Positions 23,001 to 33,605 of a stretch of DNA of 64,000 nucleotides are shown here, piece after piece (the first letter of the stretch is position 1; each line of letters opens with the position of its first letter). The notes below the pieces were generated by a model, which was not told where the DNA came from, searched no databases, and saw only the letters and a list, made by a program, of their open reading frames with translations. A program made the position numbers and the translations under genes. This stretch comes from Cliona cf. orientalis (taxonomy: Eukaryota; Porifera; Demospongiae; Clionaida; Clionaidae), in the NCBI GenBank assembly GCA_963930775.1, contig OZ005706.1, positions 3,586,545 to 3,650,544 of the forward strand, in the 5' to 3' direction.

Positions 23001-24794
23001 AATAATATGTGATACATTACAAATAGAGCACATACCCCGCGCGCTCTGTAGCCACTGTATGCAACACTCTAAGGCATGTAGCTGTTCTATGATATGACAA
23101 CCCTTTCCAACATTGAGCTTGAGCATGCGCAGTCCTATTATGCTAAAAGAGTGGGTGTGGTTGATAAACCACAGGCATGCTGAACAGAAAATGCACGACT
23201 TGTAGCACTAGTAAGCCTTTTTGAGCAATTCGAAGCACGTACAAACCAGTTTTTCACCGATATCTACTGATTGGTTATGCTTACAGCTCGCATAGATGCC
23301 TAGAACACGAGATCTGAGGATTTTCGTGCCGACAACGACGACAGACAGACAAACCGATTGCTTTACCCCTTGCACATGCGTGCGGGGTAATTATCTCAAA
23401 TAGGTAAATTTGTGAAATTTCTAAGTGTCAAACAGATTCCACTTCGTTACATATATGACAGTGTGTATTTGGCCTCAAATACTCGATTATTCACTAGCTC
23501 AAGACTGCCTTGACCTCTCATCTTAGTTTGAGTATAAATCCATTATATTTTGTAGCACGCAGTGCAGTGATACGCTAATTTGCATTATCTTAACAGTTAC
23601 GTATAGTGGGTGTGTACGGCGCATTAACGATTGAGTGTGTCAGATACACCATTTGTGATATAATGCGCATATATACTCAGAATATGTTGCCATGCACATG
23701 GTGAAGTCATGTGATAGCACCCTGGCCCTAGGCGTTACTTGCTAGTGCGTGCTCTGCTGGATCAATCATGGATGTGAAGGTGCAAGGCTCGAGGAGCGGT
23801 CACTAACCTAAAGATCATAAAATTATGGTAGATGCTGCCAACAATAAAACTTGGTGCTGCACCTACTTCTTTATCAGCCTGCTTCATCACATAGGCATAG
23901 GAATTAATGTAAGTTAACTAGGGGCATGGCTATGACTTTTGCATGCATATGCAAACTTCGATTGGCACATCGCATCTTCTACTTAACTACATTAACAATT
24001 GAATAAGCAAATCATGTAAGATGGCATTGATGAATTACACTGAGAGCATCAGAAACAAGTAGGGATGGCAGGGTCAAAAAGTACACAAACAAGATTTATA
24101 GGGATAATCACATCTGCTATGCATCCCTACACTTGCTTTTTTGAGGGGTGCAAAAACAACCAGTAATGTCTCCCACATGCAAGTCAAGAGCGCTTAATGA
24201 GCAAGTTAGGTGCATGATAATCAAGAAAAGCAAGCGTAGGGATTATAGTGGATGTGATTATCCCTACAAATCTTGTTCGTGTACTTTTTGACTCTGCCAT
24301 CCCTACTTCATCGTTGTTTTTAATATAGGACTGGGATTCATCATAATTATCACCACCACATTGTACATATAATATTATGCAGCCTTTGGATCGTCACAAT
24401 CTTCTTCGTCCAGAAACTGTGGAATCATTATTTTATCTATACCGTTTCACCAAGGATGAGAAATATCGCAAATGGGGATGGAATATTTTCCAGGTATGCT
24501 TAATTAATACTAGTTAGGGGTGCCAACAGCTACTGTAATTTTTTTTTATTTTGTATGTAGGCGTTTGAAAACTATACCAAGCTGAAGGACGGTGGGTATT
24601 CCTCAATCAATAATGTCATGAATCCTTCTAATCCTGAGTTTAGAGATAAGATGGAAAGTTTTTTTCTAGGTGAAACATTGAAGTATTTATTTTTATTGTT
24701 TTCTGATGATCACAGTGTTATTAATTTAGATAATTGGATTATAAACACTGAGGCACACCCATTGCCAATATGGCATGGTTATTATTATTCTTAA
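14019..24794 (+). CDS. MAN1B1: ER mannosyl-oligosaccharide 1,2-alpha-mannosidase (GH47)
   Basis: Exons 14019-14600, 20175-20363, 20425-20609, 20681-20804, 21351-21545, 24383-24493 and 24561-24794 join in phase to give 539 residues. The start is the ATG at 14019; an upstream in-frame GTG at 14004 is not used. Residues about 1-28 are basic and cytosolic, about 29-53 form one signal-anchor membrane segment (type II protein), and the rest is a lumenal GH47 domain. Visible GH47 signatures are [11 protein letters not shown] (acid residue E169), GARADSYYEY-like [30 protein letters not shown] and the calcium-site [10 protein letters not shown] near the C-terminus. The enzyme trims one mannose from Man9GlcNAc2 on glycoproteins and helps mark misfolded proteins for ER degradation. 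ERManI, rather than the Golgi paralogues, is favoured by [13 protein letters not shown] and the short C-terminus. Intron 1 is 5.6 kb and full of transposons. Confidence 0.95.
15842..16183 (-). pseudogene. Ulp1-like (C48) cysteine protease C-terminal fragment
   Basis: The minus-strand frame reads [20 protein letters not shown] followed by a conserved helical tail ([18 protein letters not shown]). The Q...DCG-hydrophobic-FA pattern is the C-terminal catalytic signature of Ulp1-type SUMO protease folds, with the cysteine in DCG. The upstream catalytic His/Asp half is not visible, so only about 110 residues remain. It lies just inside the left TIR of the 15614-18572 element. It is transposon cargo rather than a host gene. 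Confidence 0.65.
16325..16783 (+). pseudogene. DIRS-type reverse transcriptase fragment
   Basis: The open frame starts upstream of its first Met with [19 protein letters not shown]. It continues through [44 protein letters not shown] and HFLDDFI. These are the ordered RT blocks of DIRS/tyrosine-recombinase retrotransposons: LSYxxVDDAV, FDIESAYRNVPVHP, LPFGLRSAPKIF and YLDDF, with F in place of Y in the catalytic box. The frame stops soon after, and RNase H is not clear. It is a dead fragment within the TIR element. Confidence 0.8.
17009..17221 (+). pseudogene. DIRS tyrosine recombinase fragment
   Basis: The frame reads [13 protein letters not shown], then [18 protein letters not shown] and [11 protein letters not shown]. 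This matches the recombinase region of DIRS elements (HLSxxDIAVD...IKxSKTDPFRxGxxIxxG...LCPVxALLxYL). The later catalytic box with the tyrosine is missing, replaced by a hairpin element at 17280-17660. Together with 16325-16783 this shows a degraded DIRS copy in the same orientation. Confidence 0.75.
17280..17660. repeat. Fold-back hairpin element of about 380 bp
   Basis: The two halves are near-perfect inverted copies: AGGAGGTAGGACAGGCTTGA on the left meets its complement ending at about 17650. Matching blocks at GGCTAATAGTTCACT, AGAGGCTTTC and ATTGATTTAGTGGGGGA pair with their complements on the right. The loop is short (around 17440-17490). It sits where the DIRS recombinase gene breaks off. 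Confidence 0.8.
18183..18373. repeat. Small MITE (TACCGTAAATCGCAAATATT TIR)
   Basis: The ends TACCGTAAATCGCAAATATT and, on the right, GAAATATTAGCAATTTACGG are inverted copies. The interior is rich in TTTCGCG/CGTG-type sequence. It lies between the DIRS remnants and the right TIR of the larger element. Confidence 0.7.
20891..21060. repeat. MITE family C, one-ended copy
   Basis: Starts TTAGCCTCGTACCCAGGCCC and continues with AAGAGGAGGAGGAGAAAGG, GCCTGGTACACACTG and CCAGAAAAATGTGGGATAAT, matching 3182-3300. No right end is found; the copy runs into another element at 21071. Located in MAN1B1 intron 4. Confidence 0.65.
21071..21292. repeat. MITE, about 220 bp (GAAAATTTTGCCAGG TIR)
   Basis: CATATATACTGTATACAGAA then AATTTTGCCAGGAGAAAATT at the left is matched in inverse by CAGTGAAAATTTTCTTGTAT and TATGG at the right. 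A diverged relative is seen around 42700-42830 (TTACTGTATACGTGAAAAAT ... GTAAAGGTCACCATA). Confidence 0.6.
21771..22257. repeat. MITE, 487 bp (ATACCGTATNNNNGGAAATTTTCG TIR)
   Basis: The left end ATACCGTATGGCAGGAAATT continues TTCGTATGGTGCTAATTTT. The right end is CGAAAATTAGCACCAACGAA, then AATTTCTCACTATACGGTAC. It sits in MAN1B1 intron 5. Similar GTGCTAATTTTCG termini occur in the element at 59089-59571. Confidence 0.75.
22605..22965. repeat. MITE family D copy 2
   Basis: Shares CTTGCTGGAGTGCAGCTACT and the GTGCCATTAACGAGATAGAC stretch with 11827-11988. Ends TTCGAATAAATACGGTATGC, the complement of the family's ATACCGTATTTATT terminus. Confidence 0.6.
23113..23393. repeat. Dispersed repeat family E copy 1
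   Basis: Contains GATGCCTAGAACACGAGATC, then GATTTTCGTGCCGACAACGA and a terminal CCTTGCACATGCGTGCGGGG. Recognisable relatives lie at about 48785-49105 and 60020-60283 with the same order of blocks. No clear TIR or coding sequence. Confidence 0.55.
24060..24305. repeat. MITE family F copy 1 (GTAGGGATGGCAG TIR)
   Basis: TAGGGATGGCAGGGTCAAAA, then AGTACACAAACAAGATTTA and TAGGGATAATCACATC, with the exact inverse at the right end, closing GCCATCCCTA. The second copy, 46255-46565, is near-identical in its ends. This copy is 78 bp upstream of MAN1B1 exon 6. Confidence 0.8.
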
Positions 24795-27528
24795 AATTTA
24801 TTATAATAATGAAAAAATGAAAGATATACATGTACATGATACACACAAATGTCATTGTTTATAGCATCTTCTAGAATTGACTAGCATGACAAAAGTTTAG
24901 CGAGAGAGTACTAAAATTGTGACTGAATAATCATAAGCTGAGCATAACTTACAAGGTTTACTAAATACCAATAATTATTCATGTTTTAAAAATTAAAATA
25001 ATTGATGGTCAGTTTCTATCTGTGTGTGACGTGTAATATTACGGGTATATACAAGGGACCGTGTGGAAGTTGATTATGGTATTATCTCTCCTTGACCAAT
25101 CCACACTTGGAGCAGCCTAACCTGCAGCATAATATAATAGTCAGTGGTGACTCAAAAGGAGCGTTGTGCTGTAATCTTCCCAAGATTATTGTCATCGCAT
25201 CATACCCACATTTTGACCTAAGTAGAAACCCAAGATCAAGGACAAGGCCACTCTCTTGTCTGTAGACATAGCTACTTGGCACTGAATGCAGGTCAATTTT
25301 CCTTGAGTATCGTGCACATGTACCGGGTATATGCACAACCATTACATGTATATCTTCAGGCTTAGTATTGTATCAACTCTTGATTGTAGTAGTTCATGTC
25401 CATTCTACTTGAATCCTGATCTTGAATAACAGCTTTTCTATAATAATTCTGGCTTCAAGTTACATGTGTATGTGTGTTCGTGGTGTATACTACTAATAAT
25501 ATGGCTAGTTAATTAACACATGCGCATTGAGCATTCACAATTACCACTTGAGGGCTGGTTCATTGCTTGCCAAGTGCATCTGGCTAGTTATTGAATAAGA
25601 TCTAGAAGCAGGCTTCAATTATTAAATTTTACTGATTTTCCTATTGATGATCTTTACAAGCTAGAGTGGGAAAACGATCTACCTAACTTCAAATCTGTAG
25701 GCAGGATTCATTGTCTGCTGATGATATCAGAATATCATAGTTACTCAATAAATCTTAATAAATTTCTACAATGTATATTATTAGCCCAAGAAATCATAAT
25801 TACATTATAATATTATTATAATAATATATAGTCTGAGAATGCCCATCCCAGGAACCCATGCACTGTTGTATGTCTAGTGTTATGATCGTATATACATTAT
25901 TATAATATTGTTATGCATTAGCAATAGGGCGTTAGAGCAGCACTAATAAATCCTCCAAGCACACTACATTCACTATTGCAATATAATATCGAATCAATAA
26001 CATTGGCATAATGCAATATGGGATTTGGAGCAATTATAGGGTGACAGGCACAGAATTTTGGTCATCCTAGCTAGTGATAATACTGTTGATCTGGTTGCAT
26101 ATCAGATTTCTATTATAGAATCTGGAAGGCAGAAGTAGCAATATTGTAATGGATCAGTCATGAATAGGGCTGTTTGAACAATTCCATTTTGTCTTCAACA
26201 AAGGTGTGATTTTCCTTGCTAGCCTAAGCATAATCACCCACCCTTCTCCGTGTGAGCTGCTCTAGCACCATCTATACATGTAGTAAATACTGCTGGGGTA
26301 TGAATATTATCGATTTGTTGTAATAATATTGTTATCATTAATTTTGGTACCACAATAATTGAATTCATAATAATATACTTTGTGATACTGTAATACGTAC
26401 AGTTTCAGAGGTGAGGAGTGGTTATAGTAGTGCAGAACTTCACATAGAATTTTTCTTAAGGGATTACAATGCATCAGTGCTACGATAAAGCACAGGGAGG
26501 CTGAAGTGATTTCCTAAAATAGTAATATCAATCATAAAAATGAGGGTCCACTCATTTATAGCTGAAAAAAATTAGTTGCCATAAGTTTATCATCACACAA
26601 TTATTATTTTAAATGTTATATAGCTGCATCATCCTGACTGTGGAAAGAAAGGGACTTAATATACTGGCCAGACCATGTACCATGAATACTGATCGATCAC
26701 CACAACTGCCGCCTAACTTAATCAAATCCTCATCTTGCAACTATTCTAGTTCCACAACATTCTAGTGTGATTAACATTCTTTTATGAAAAAATAACAAGC
26801 TTGTTAACACCAACATCAAGGGTTGCAGAATGATTCACACTTCAATGTTTTAACTCGATAAAGATCAACTAAGTCTTTATTTGCAGTTAACACTCTTACC
26901 CTAAGGAGGAGTGACTTTGTAACAGTCTCTGGTGAGCAATCTCATTGTGACTATTATCCCATTCCTCAGTTTTCCTGAAACCTGCTGTTGTGTAGTTTAT
27001 CAAACACTATAAAAATAAGCAAATATAATCAGTACATTGATCAGTATAATAAGCATTTGCTTTCTTAAGATGTTTACTTTCAAAGTTACTGACATGATTA
27101 AACTGTGAGATTGATACTTTTGACAACATTTGTCAACCAAGACAGAGATTGGCCTAATATATGTCCTACTAGTTCCACTTCTATGAATATTCATATTCTT
27201 GGGTTAGGCTCGACACACAGGCCAGGAAGTAAATTAGTTCTACATGCAGCACGTACATACGTATACGTACATGTATGTATTTATGTAAATGTAACTCCCA
27301 CGGTGACGTCACAAACCACGGGGAGATAGAAGTTGTATCGGCCGAAGACTGATCAACTAGCACTTGGACTCGACCTTGAAGCGAGTGAGGTGATAGTCTT
27401 TGGACGGATAGCCGATTTAGTGATAGACGATAGGCCGATAGAAAGTGCCAACGCTCGTTGGTTCCAATCGCTAATCGGCCTACTTCATATATCCTCAATA
27501 GCTTCGTTGTATACTTCCAACGAGAACA
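24795..27528. other. Intergenic region between MAN1B1 and YAP1
   Basis: AT-rich DNA with no convincing exon on either strand. The open frames near 25082-25342 and 27000-27498 show no domain, no splice support and ordinary composition. The last few hundred bases before 27529 presumably include the YAP1 promoter and 5' leader; no TATA box is evident there. Confidence 0.6.
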
Positions 27529-30500
27529 ATGAGCGACTTTGGGGCAGTTGATTCGCCTCAGGATGATCAGAGGTCGGTACAGATTTCAGAAGATCCTAAC
27601 TCCCAAGCTGCCCTGGAGGACTTGTTCAAAGTACTAAGCCAGGACAAGCCCAAGTCCGGAAAGCCTATGAGCGACAGAAAGTTACCCGAATCTTTCTTCA
27701 ATGCCAAGGCTCCACAACCCCGGCTTCAACTTGGTCCGAGTATTAGTGTACGACAAAGTACAGCATCAAGTGGTCATCATAAGTCCTTCTCCATGCCTGC
27801 CAATCTGGAGCCAGGACACTCACGTCACTTCTCTCTGGACACTGCCCTGCAGGAGCTTCCACCAGGATGGGAGGAGGCAAGGACACCAGATGGACTACCA
27901 TACTACATTGAGTAAGCCAGGACTTCAATTACGATGTTTATTTGTCTTCACAGCTGGGTTTGTTTGCTTGGTACTGTTTGTTTATTGATTCTCTCTTGAC
28001 AAATTTTCCCTACTTGTTCTAAAAAAGTGAGTATTAACCCCATGATTTTATCACAAGCTAGCTTAGCATACAGTAGAAGTTCAGAGTTCACTGTACTGCC
28101 CATCAGTACTAGTTGTGTGTTCACTATGCATGTGTATACAACATGAAATCAGATTTGCATTAGAATTTGATATCCTTACTCATAGAGCAGGGGCCCCTGC
28201 ATCTACTCGTTTGATAATGGTGTAAATGTAGCCTATAAAAGGATTTTGAGTACTTGTGACTTTCTTCACATCATTTATAAGTTAATTCATGAGCCACATA
28301 TTGCTCCTGTGAGAGAAACTTAGCATGGTAAATTGATTTCCTTTCCCTCTGTATTCATAACAGACAGGGAGTGTAATAGTCGTGGAGATGTAATGAACAG
28401 GTGGTAGTCTTTTAACGAAAGCACATTTCATGTTAGAGTGCATAACCAGTTAATAATATTGTTTCACAAATGAGTTTGTAATTGACCAATTGCTTTGTGT
28501 CACTTAAACAAGACTTGTAGTCTGGTGTCGTTCATGTCGTTATAGCATTAAGCAGTGTTGGTTGAGAGGCTTTCACTTACACTTCTTTTGGTGATTATTT
28601 ATTATGGTATTACTTGTATTATTCTAAGCAGGAGCCTATTCTAGTCTAGATCGTAGCATGTGGGAGTGATCTGTCAACTTTGTGATGGGGTGACTCTTGC
28701 TAGCTTTTGCATACCACCTAATAATTTCCCTGTGGGTGTACTCATTTTGCACAGAGCATTAAGACTCCCAAATGGTATTAATAGTAGTGATGTTCTATTT
28801 TTGTCCATCCTGTTGAGAGCATAATTAATCAGCCCATGACATATGACACGTTGTATACATGTATCTTAGGCAGAGTCTACTTTGGCTTTTCACCAATGCA
28901 CTGCTGCTTTTGGCACTGTAAACTACAACACTTGTAGTGTTACATGTGTACAGATAAGCTATAGGGTACCATAATACAATTTTCAGTTGATTTATGCTAC
29001 TTGAAAGGATGATCTTTGCTAGTTGTGATTTCAGGCCCTAGTTAATGTTTTTCTTTTGATGAGAACATCTACAAGTTGAATCACTTGACACCCTCCTGAA
29101 ACAAGTGTCCCACTTGAGCTTTAATCATAATAATATTACTATCATCCATATAATTGAATATTGTATGATGGTGGATGGTTTTTTATGGTTCTGAGTGTTT
29201 CCCTTTCCTGTTCAGTTTCAGAAGATACAGGTCATGCAGTAAGATACAGCAAAGTAATGTGTTTTTATTGTAAATATGGAAATTTTCATTGTAAAGATAT
29301 TTTCGTAGTTGGTGGCAGCTACGAAATGATCATATGAAATGCAATGCACTATAAATATAAACGTGATATGGGATCGTTTCTGTGAAAGTTTTCAACACGA
29401 ATATTTGTCATATGAAAATTTCGTGACACAAAAATATCTAGATTTATGATACTGAATTTTCAGGAGGGGGTTGTTATGTAGTCTATGCTTAATTCAGTAT
29501 GTTTTTGGATAGAGGGTTTTTTTTAGTTGTAGTACTTGAGCTAGGGTGCATATGGTTGAGGAGTGAATGGGGGGGGGGGGGGGGGGGCTAGTTTAGAGCA
29601 GAGTGTGGGATGTACCGTGGTTGTGTGGGTCCGTGAACAGCTTAGGCATGAATGAGCACGTACATTCTTGTAGGTGTCGTACAAAATATAACCAAGAGTA
29701 CATTGATGTAACTGAGCATGTATTGCAATAGTATGGTAAAAATGTATATTTCTGTGGGTGTGTATACATACGCTATAGGTAAGCATGTGGGTGTGTTAGC
29801 TTTTGATAGCTCAGTCCTTGCCACAGGAAACTGGTGGTCTAAAGGTTGTGCCCTGACCTACTGATATTTGCGTCCTGGGTTGTGGCTGGGAGGAAGTCCC
29901 CTGTTGTAAACGTTGTCTAGGGGTCTAGGACCACTATTGTATTCACAATCTGTTGAAAATAGTAGGAGCAGCTGGCTATCTGAACAATGTAGGTCTCCAT
30001 ATCTGTGTGCACTATTTTATAACCAATTGTTCAACTACTGTTCAATACAGCACAAAAACAGCACCAGCTTGTACTACTCACAACTACAGTACCAGTAGAA
30101 TCCCTAGAAGCCTTCCTAATGAGAGATAAGTGGGTAGTTTTAAGGTAGAATAATACTTCCCTCTTGTAGTGTGTGTACTTGGAGTGGTTGATGTTGTTTT
30201 GGGAGCACAAACACTTGTACCACTTCATGCTTTTACTAGTGTTCCTGAAACCAGAGAGAGGGAGTGTGAGCTACACAGTTGACCAATTAAGTGAGCACAC
30301 ACTGGTGTCTGGATTCTTGACTAACTGACCCATGTTATGATGTAACAGTGATATACGTACCATCATGGTTGATGACCACTTTGTAACACATTATTTTGCC
30401 ACGCATCCAAATGCGACATTCTCCTGCAGTATAACAGGGAATCTCTCCAAAACAATTGTTTTGCTGTAGGGAAATACGTGGTACTGACTAAGCCAGCAGG

Positions 30501-32836
30501 CAGAAAGCACACATAGAGCATATAATAAGTGCTATGGTACATGTATTTCTGTATAGTGATATGTACAAGTGTGTACATGATCTATATGTCTGAATTAGCT
30601 TGACAGCATTATGGTTGATATAAAATGCTACCTGTAATCAATCAGGATTCTTTCCCCGTTCTGAGAGCTCTTCTGTGACCTGTGGAGTTGTCAGGAAATT
30701 ACACTGTAGGTCAGCAGATCCCTTAGTTGCATGCTACATAATTCTTGAAAAAAAAGTCTGCTAAAATTATAATTATTCTATAGATAGGGGCCGTATGGAA
30801 TGTTATAACTCTGGTAGTGCTCCTGGATTTTATGTTGAAATCAGTTCCAGTCTATGGCAATGGAAGTTAATTTAGCATATCAGGATAAGGAGAAAGCAAC
30901 TTAATGAAAACCTGAAATCACACTAATGGTTGAATTTCCTATGCCCATTGAATGGCTGGTTCAAGTTTATATTATATGACTAAGTTATTACAAACGAGTG
31001 TAAGTGTCAACCATTCTACATAATATTATACTTAACATTTTCGTGGGAGCATCAACTACTTGCTATTTCTCGGCTATGATGGATGTTTAGTGAGTAGCTG
31101 GAGCTTAGGGGTTTATGTAGAGGGTAGGGAGCACAGGGACCACCCCCCTCCCCCCAAAAATTTGTGTCAAATGTACATGTATGCTTACAGGAGGTACTGG
31201 AACATGTCTGAATTCCCCCTCCCGAAACTATATTATAATCCCTGGCTGGTTGCTTTAAGTGGTGTGTTGATCCATCCCCCTTCGAACATGTGAGCAGGTG
31301 TTTGTGTAATGTGTTCCCAGGATCATCCATTTGTGGCTGCCTCTCCAATGACATATTTAGTCGCACTACAGTGTAGAGTGGTGATCTCTTTTCTGGCTTT
31401 TGTTGCATATTAGTTACCCTTTTCTGTGGTAGTGATATGTACATGCTCGGTGACTCTGTGGCCTAGCTAGTATTGTCTATAGTTCGTTAATTGCTATTAA
31501 TGTATATCAAAGTGATTAAATGTACTCCCAAGATGTTGGCCTATATATAATTACTAGTTCAGTACTGTCCGAGAGTATATCTTGATAGCTAGGGCTAGCG
31601 GAATGGTTGTGCTTCCTGGAGATGAGTAATTAGTGGTCAGACTCTATCAAAGATGAAAGGCATCACATTAGCTGCATATATAATATAATATGTATATGTA
31701 CATACATGCACTCCCCATATCATGGCCATTTAATTATGAACTAATGCCTAATTCAGTTCTTGCTCTGAAAATGCATGTTCCATCCTACTTTATGGGATAC
31801 AGTACATGCACAGATCATGTACCAATATGTATCAGGTTACAAGAGTGATGCAATTGTACAAGGTCATAAGATTGTGTGTAGTGGGCAGAGTTGTTCTATT
31901 TAAAGCACAAATATTTTGATTTTCCCACATTGCAGTCATTCCACAAGGACTACTACTTGGGATGATCCCAGAAAGATGGTGCATCACCATGGACACCAAA
32001 TGCACATGCCACCCAATCGCCTTCCCCATCAGCACATGCCACCCTACCCTCACCAGGCAGCTCCCCTGCAACCAGCCCACCAGCAGCAACCTCACGCACA
32101 TTTGTCCCAGCACCAGTCACTTGATACTGTCGCTCTTCCCGATGGTTGGAACAAAGCCTATACCCCCGAAGGAGAAGTCTACTATGTCAATCATAAAGCC
32201 CGTACAACAAGTTGGCTCCACCCATCAGCCACACCCCATCATCAGCATTCTCACTCATACGCAGGGGGCATTCCTCGCGGCATGGGAGGTGCTGGTCCTG
32301 CACCTTTCTACTCACACCACCAGCATGGGGCTGGACTACATCAGCAAGAGATGCAGCGTAGACAACAGCAGCACTTTGACATGCATCAACATCCCGACCA
32401 GCAACAGCAGCAGCAGCAGCAGCAACAGCATATGCTCCAGCAGAACCAAATGATAGCTGGGCCGGCAGGAGGTGAAGTCAACAGAGCTAATCCATCCCTC
32501 TACAATGATCCCTATCTTTCAAGCAGTGGCCATGTGCGCCAGGCCTCACACGACTCGGGTCTTGGGACAACAGTTATGCCCTACCAGGCTGAACTGGGTG
32601 CTGAGTATGAAGAAGGGATGGACACAGGGTCTACAACTGCAGACAAGTCGAACTATGGTCAAGGAGCACGTGGTGTGTCTAATCGTAGCAACACACTTGA
32701 GTACCTGGAGGGGATGCCAGCCTCAGATATTGATGGAGGTGGAAATGTGCCTGAACACCACCCAGGTATGGCACCCGAGCAACCCATGCAGGAACAAATG
32801 GAAGGAGATATTCTTTCTAATTTGGCATGGGTATAG
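27529..32836 (+). CDS. YAP1: YAP1/Yorkie transcriptional coactivator (Hippo effector)
   Basis: Exons 27529-27911 and 31936-32836 join within the first WW domain (ATTGA|TCATTCC gives IDHS) for 427 residues. The order is as in animal YAP. An N-terminal TEAD-binding region has ALEDLFKVL and RKLPESFF. A LATS/14-3-3 site HSRHFSLDTALQ (S102) follows. WW1 is at about 110-140 (LPPGWEEARTPDGLPYY...TTTWDDP). A His-rich linker leads to WW2 at about 195-226 (LPDGWNKAYTPEGEVYYVNH...TTSWLHP). A second LATS site HVRQAS (S332) is fused to a DSGLGTT phosphodegron-like motif, and the C-terminus is NLAWV, like the PDZ ligand of vertebrate YAP. A ten-glutamine run lies at 32398-32427. Known role: coactivator of TEAD, kept cytosolic by LATS phosphorylation. 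The 4 kb intron holds no other gene. Confidence 0.97.
28594..28649 (+). repeat. Inverted-repeat arm (partner at 33521-33573)
   Basis: ATTATTTATTATGGTATTAC through CAGGAGCCTATTCTAGTCTA in the YAP1 intron is the reverse complement of 33521-33573 downstream of the YAP1 stop, over about 53 bp with no obvious mismatch. The pair brackets YAP1 exon 2. Confidence 0.85.
29571..29587 (+). repeat. poly(G) tract in YAP1 intron
   Basis: A G run of about 17 bases following GAGTGAAT. The surrounding intron (27912-31935) otherwise shows no gene, only AT-rich DNA and weak inverted repeats near 29270-29460. Confidence 0.8.
32398..32427 (+). repeat. CAG/CAA trinucleotide repeat in YAP1 exon 2
   Basis: Ten consecutive glutamine codons, mostly CAG, in the C-terminal transactivation part of YAP1. 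Likely length-polymorphic. Confidence 0.9.
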
Positions 32837-33520
32837 ACTAGTAGAGCCTGTAACGATGAACCTTTATCATGAAATGGATGCACACACTACACACAGCAAA
32901 GGACTGTCCTTTTGCTAAATGGAATTTTTTTTGTGGTTGTTCACTTTTTGTTTGTGGATTTTCCTTTAATATTATTACTCTAGTGATCACTGAACTTCTA
33001 TTTTGTACCTACACAATAATATTGACTCACTCCAACACATTTTAGAAAGGATCAGTTAGAGACATATACATGTACAGAAAAACGTTCTATCAAGTATTTT
33101 TCCTTCTGTTCAAATTACCATTGTGCCGATCGATTGAGTGTAAAGTTCACATGTAAGCCCACATGTCATACAACTGTGACTACGTAGAATAGATTACAGC
33201 ATTCTATTCACTCATAATGTTCCCTTTTTGTTTGGAAACCAATGCTATATTCTGTTTTTGTACGATTTTCTACTACTCCATTTGAAGTTATTGCCATTTG
33301 TGCATACATAATACAGTACTAAACAAGTCCTGTAATTTTAGGGTGATGTAGATTTTACGGATGGTATGTTCAATTCAAAACCCTCTCAGAATGGATTCCA
33401 AATCCAGAGTATAGCTTACCCATGAGTATAATATAGACTTGCCCTGTCCCCCATCCTGATTTTCAGCATGCATGCATATTAATGAAAAGCTGCCTTGCAA
33501 ATGGGCCTGGAAATAAGGCT

Positions 33521-33573
33521 AGACTAGAATAGGCTCCTGCTTAGAATAATACAAGTAATACCATAATAAATAA
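33521..33573 (-). repeat. Inverted-repeat arm (partner at 28594-28649)
   Basis: CTAGACTAGAATAGGCTCCT through ATACCATAATAAATAA between the convergent YAP1 and TPP2 stop codons. It is the complement of a segment in the YAP1 intron and lies 33 bp beyond the TPP2 stop. Confidence 0.85.
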
Positions 33574-33605
33574 TGTATACTGTTCTCCATATTGATTATG
33601 TTCAA

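Noticed and set aside
25082-25342. Cysteine-containing frame in the MAN1B1-YAP1 intergenic region
   Set aside because: No conserved motif, no splice partners and average composition.
31052-31444. 130-codon minus-strand frame in the YAP1 intron
   Set aside because: No domain, no splice context, no homologous look, low-complexity segments.
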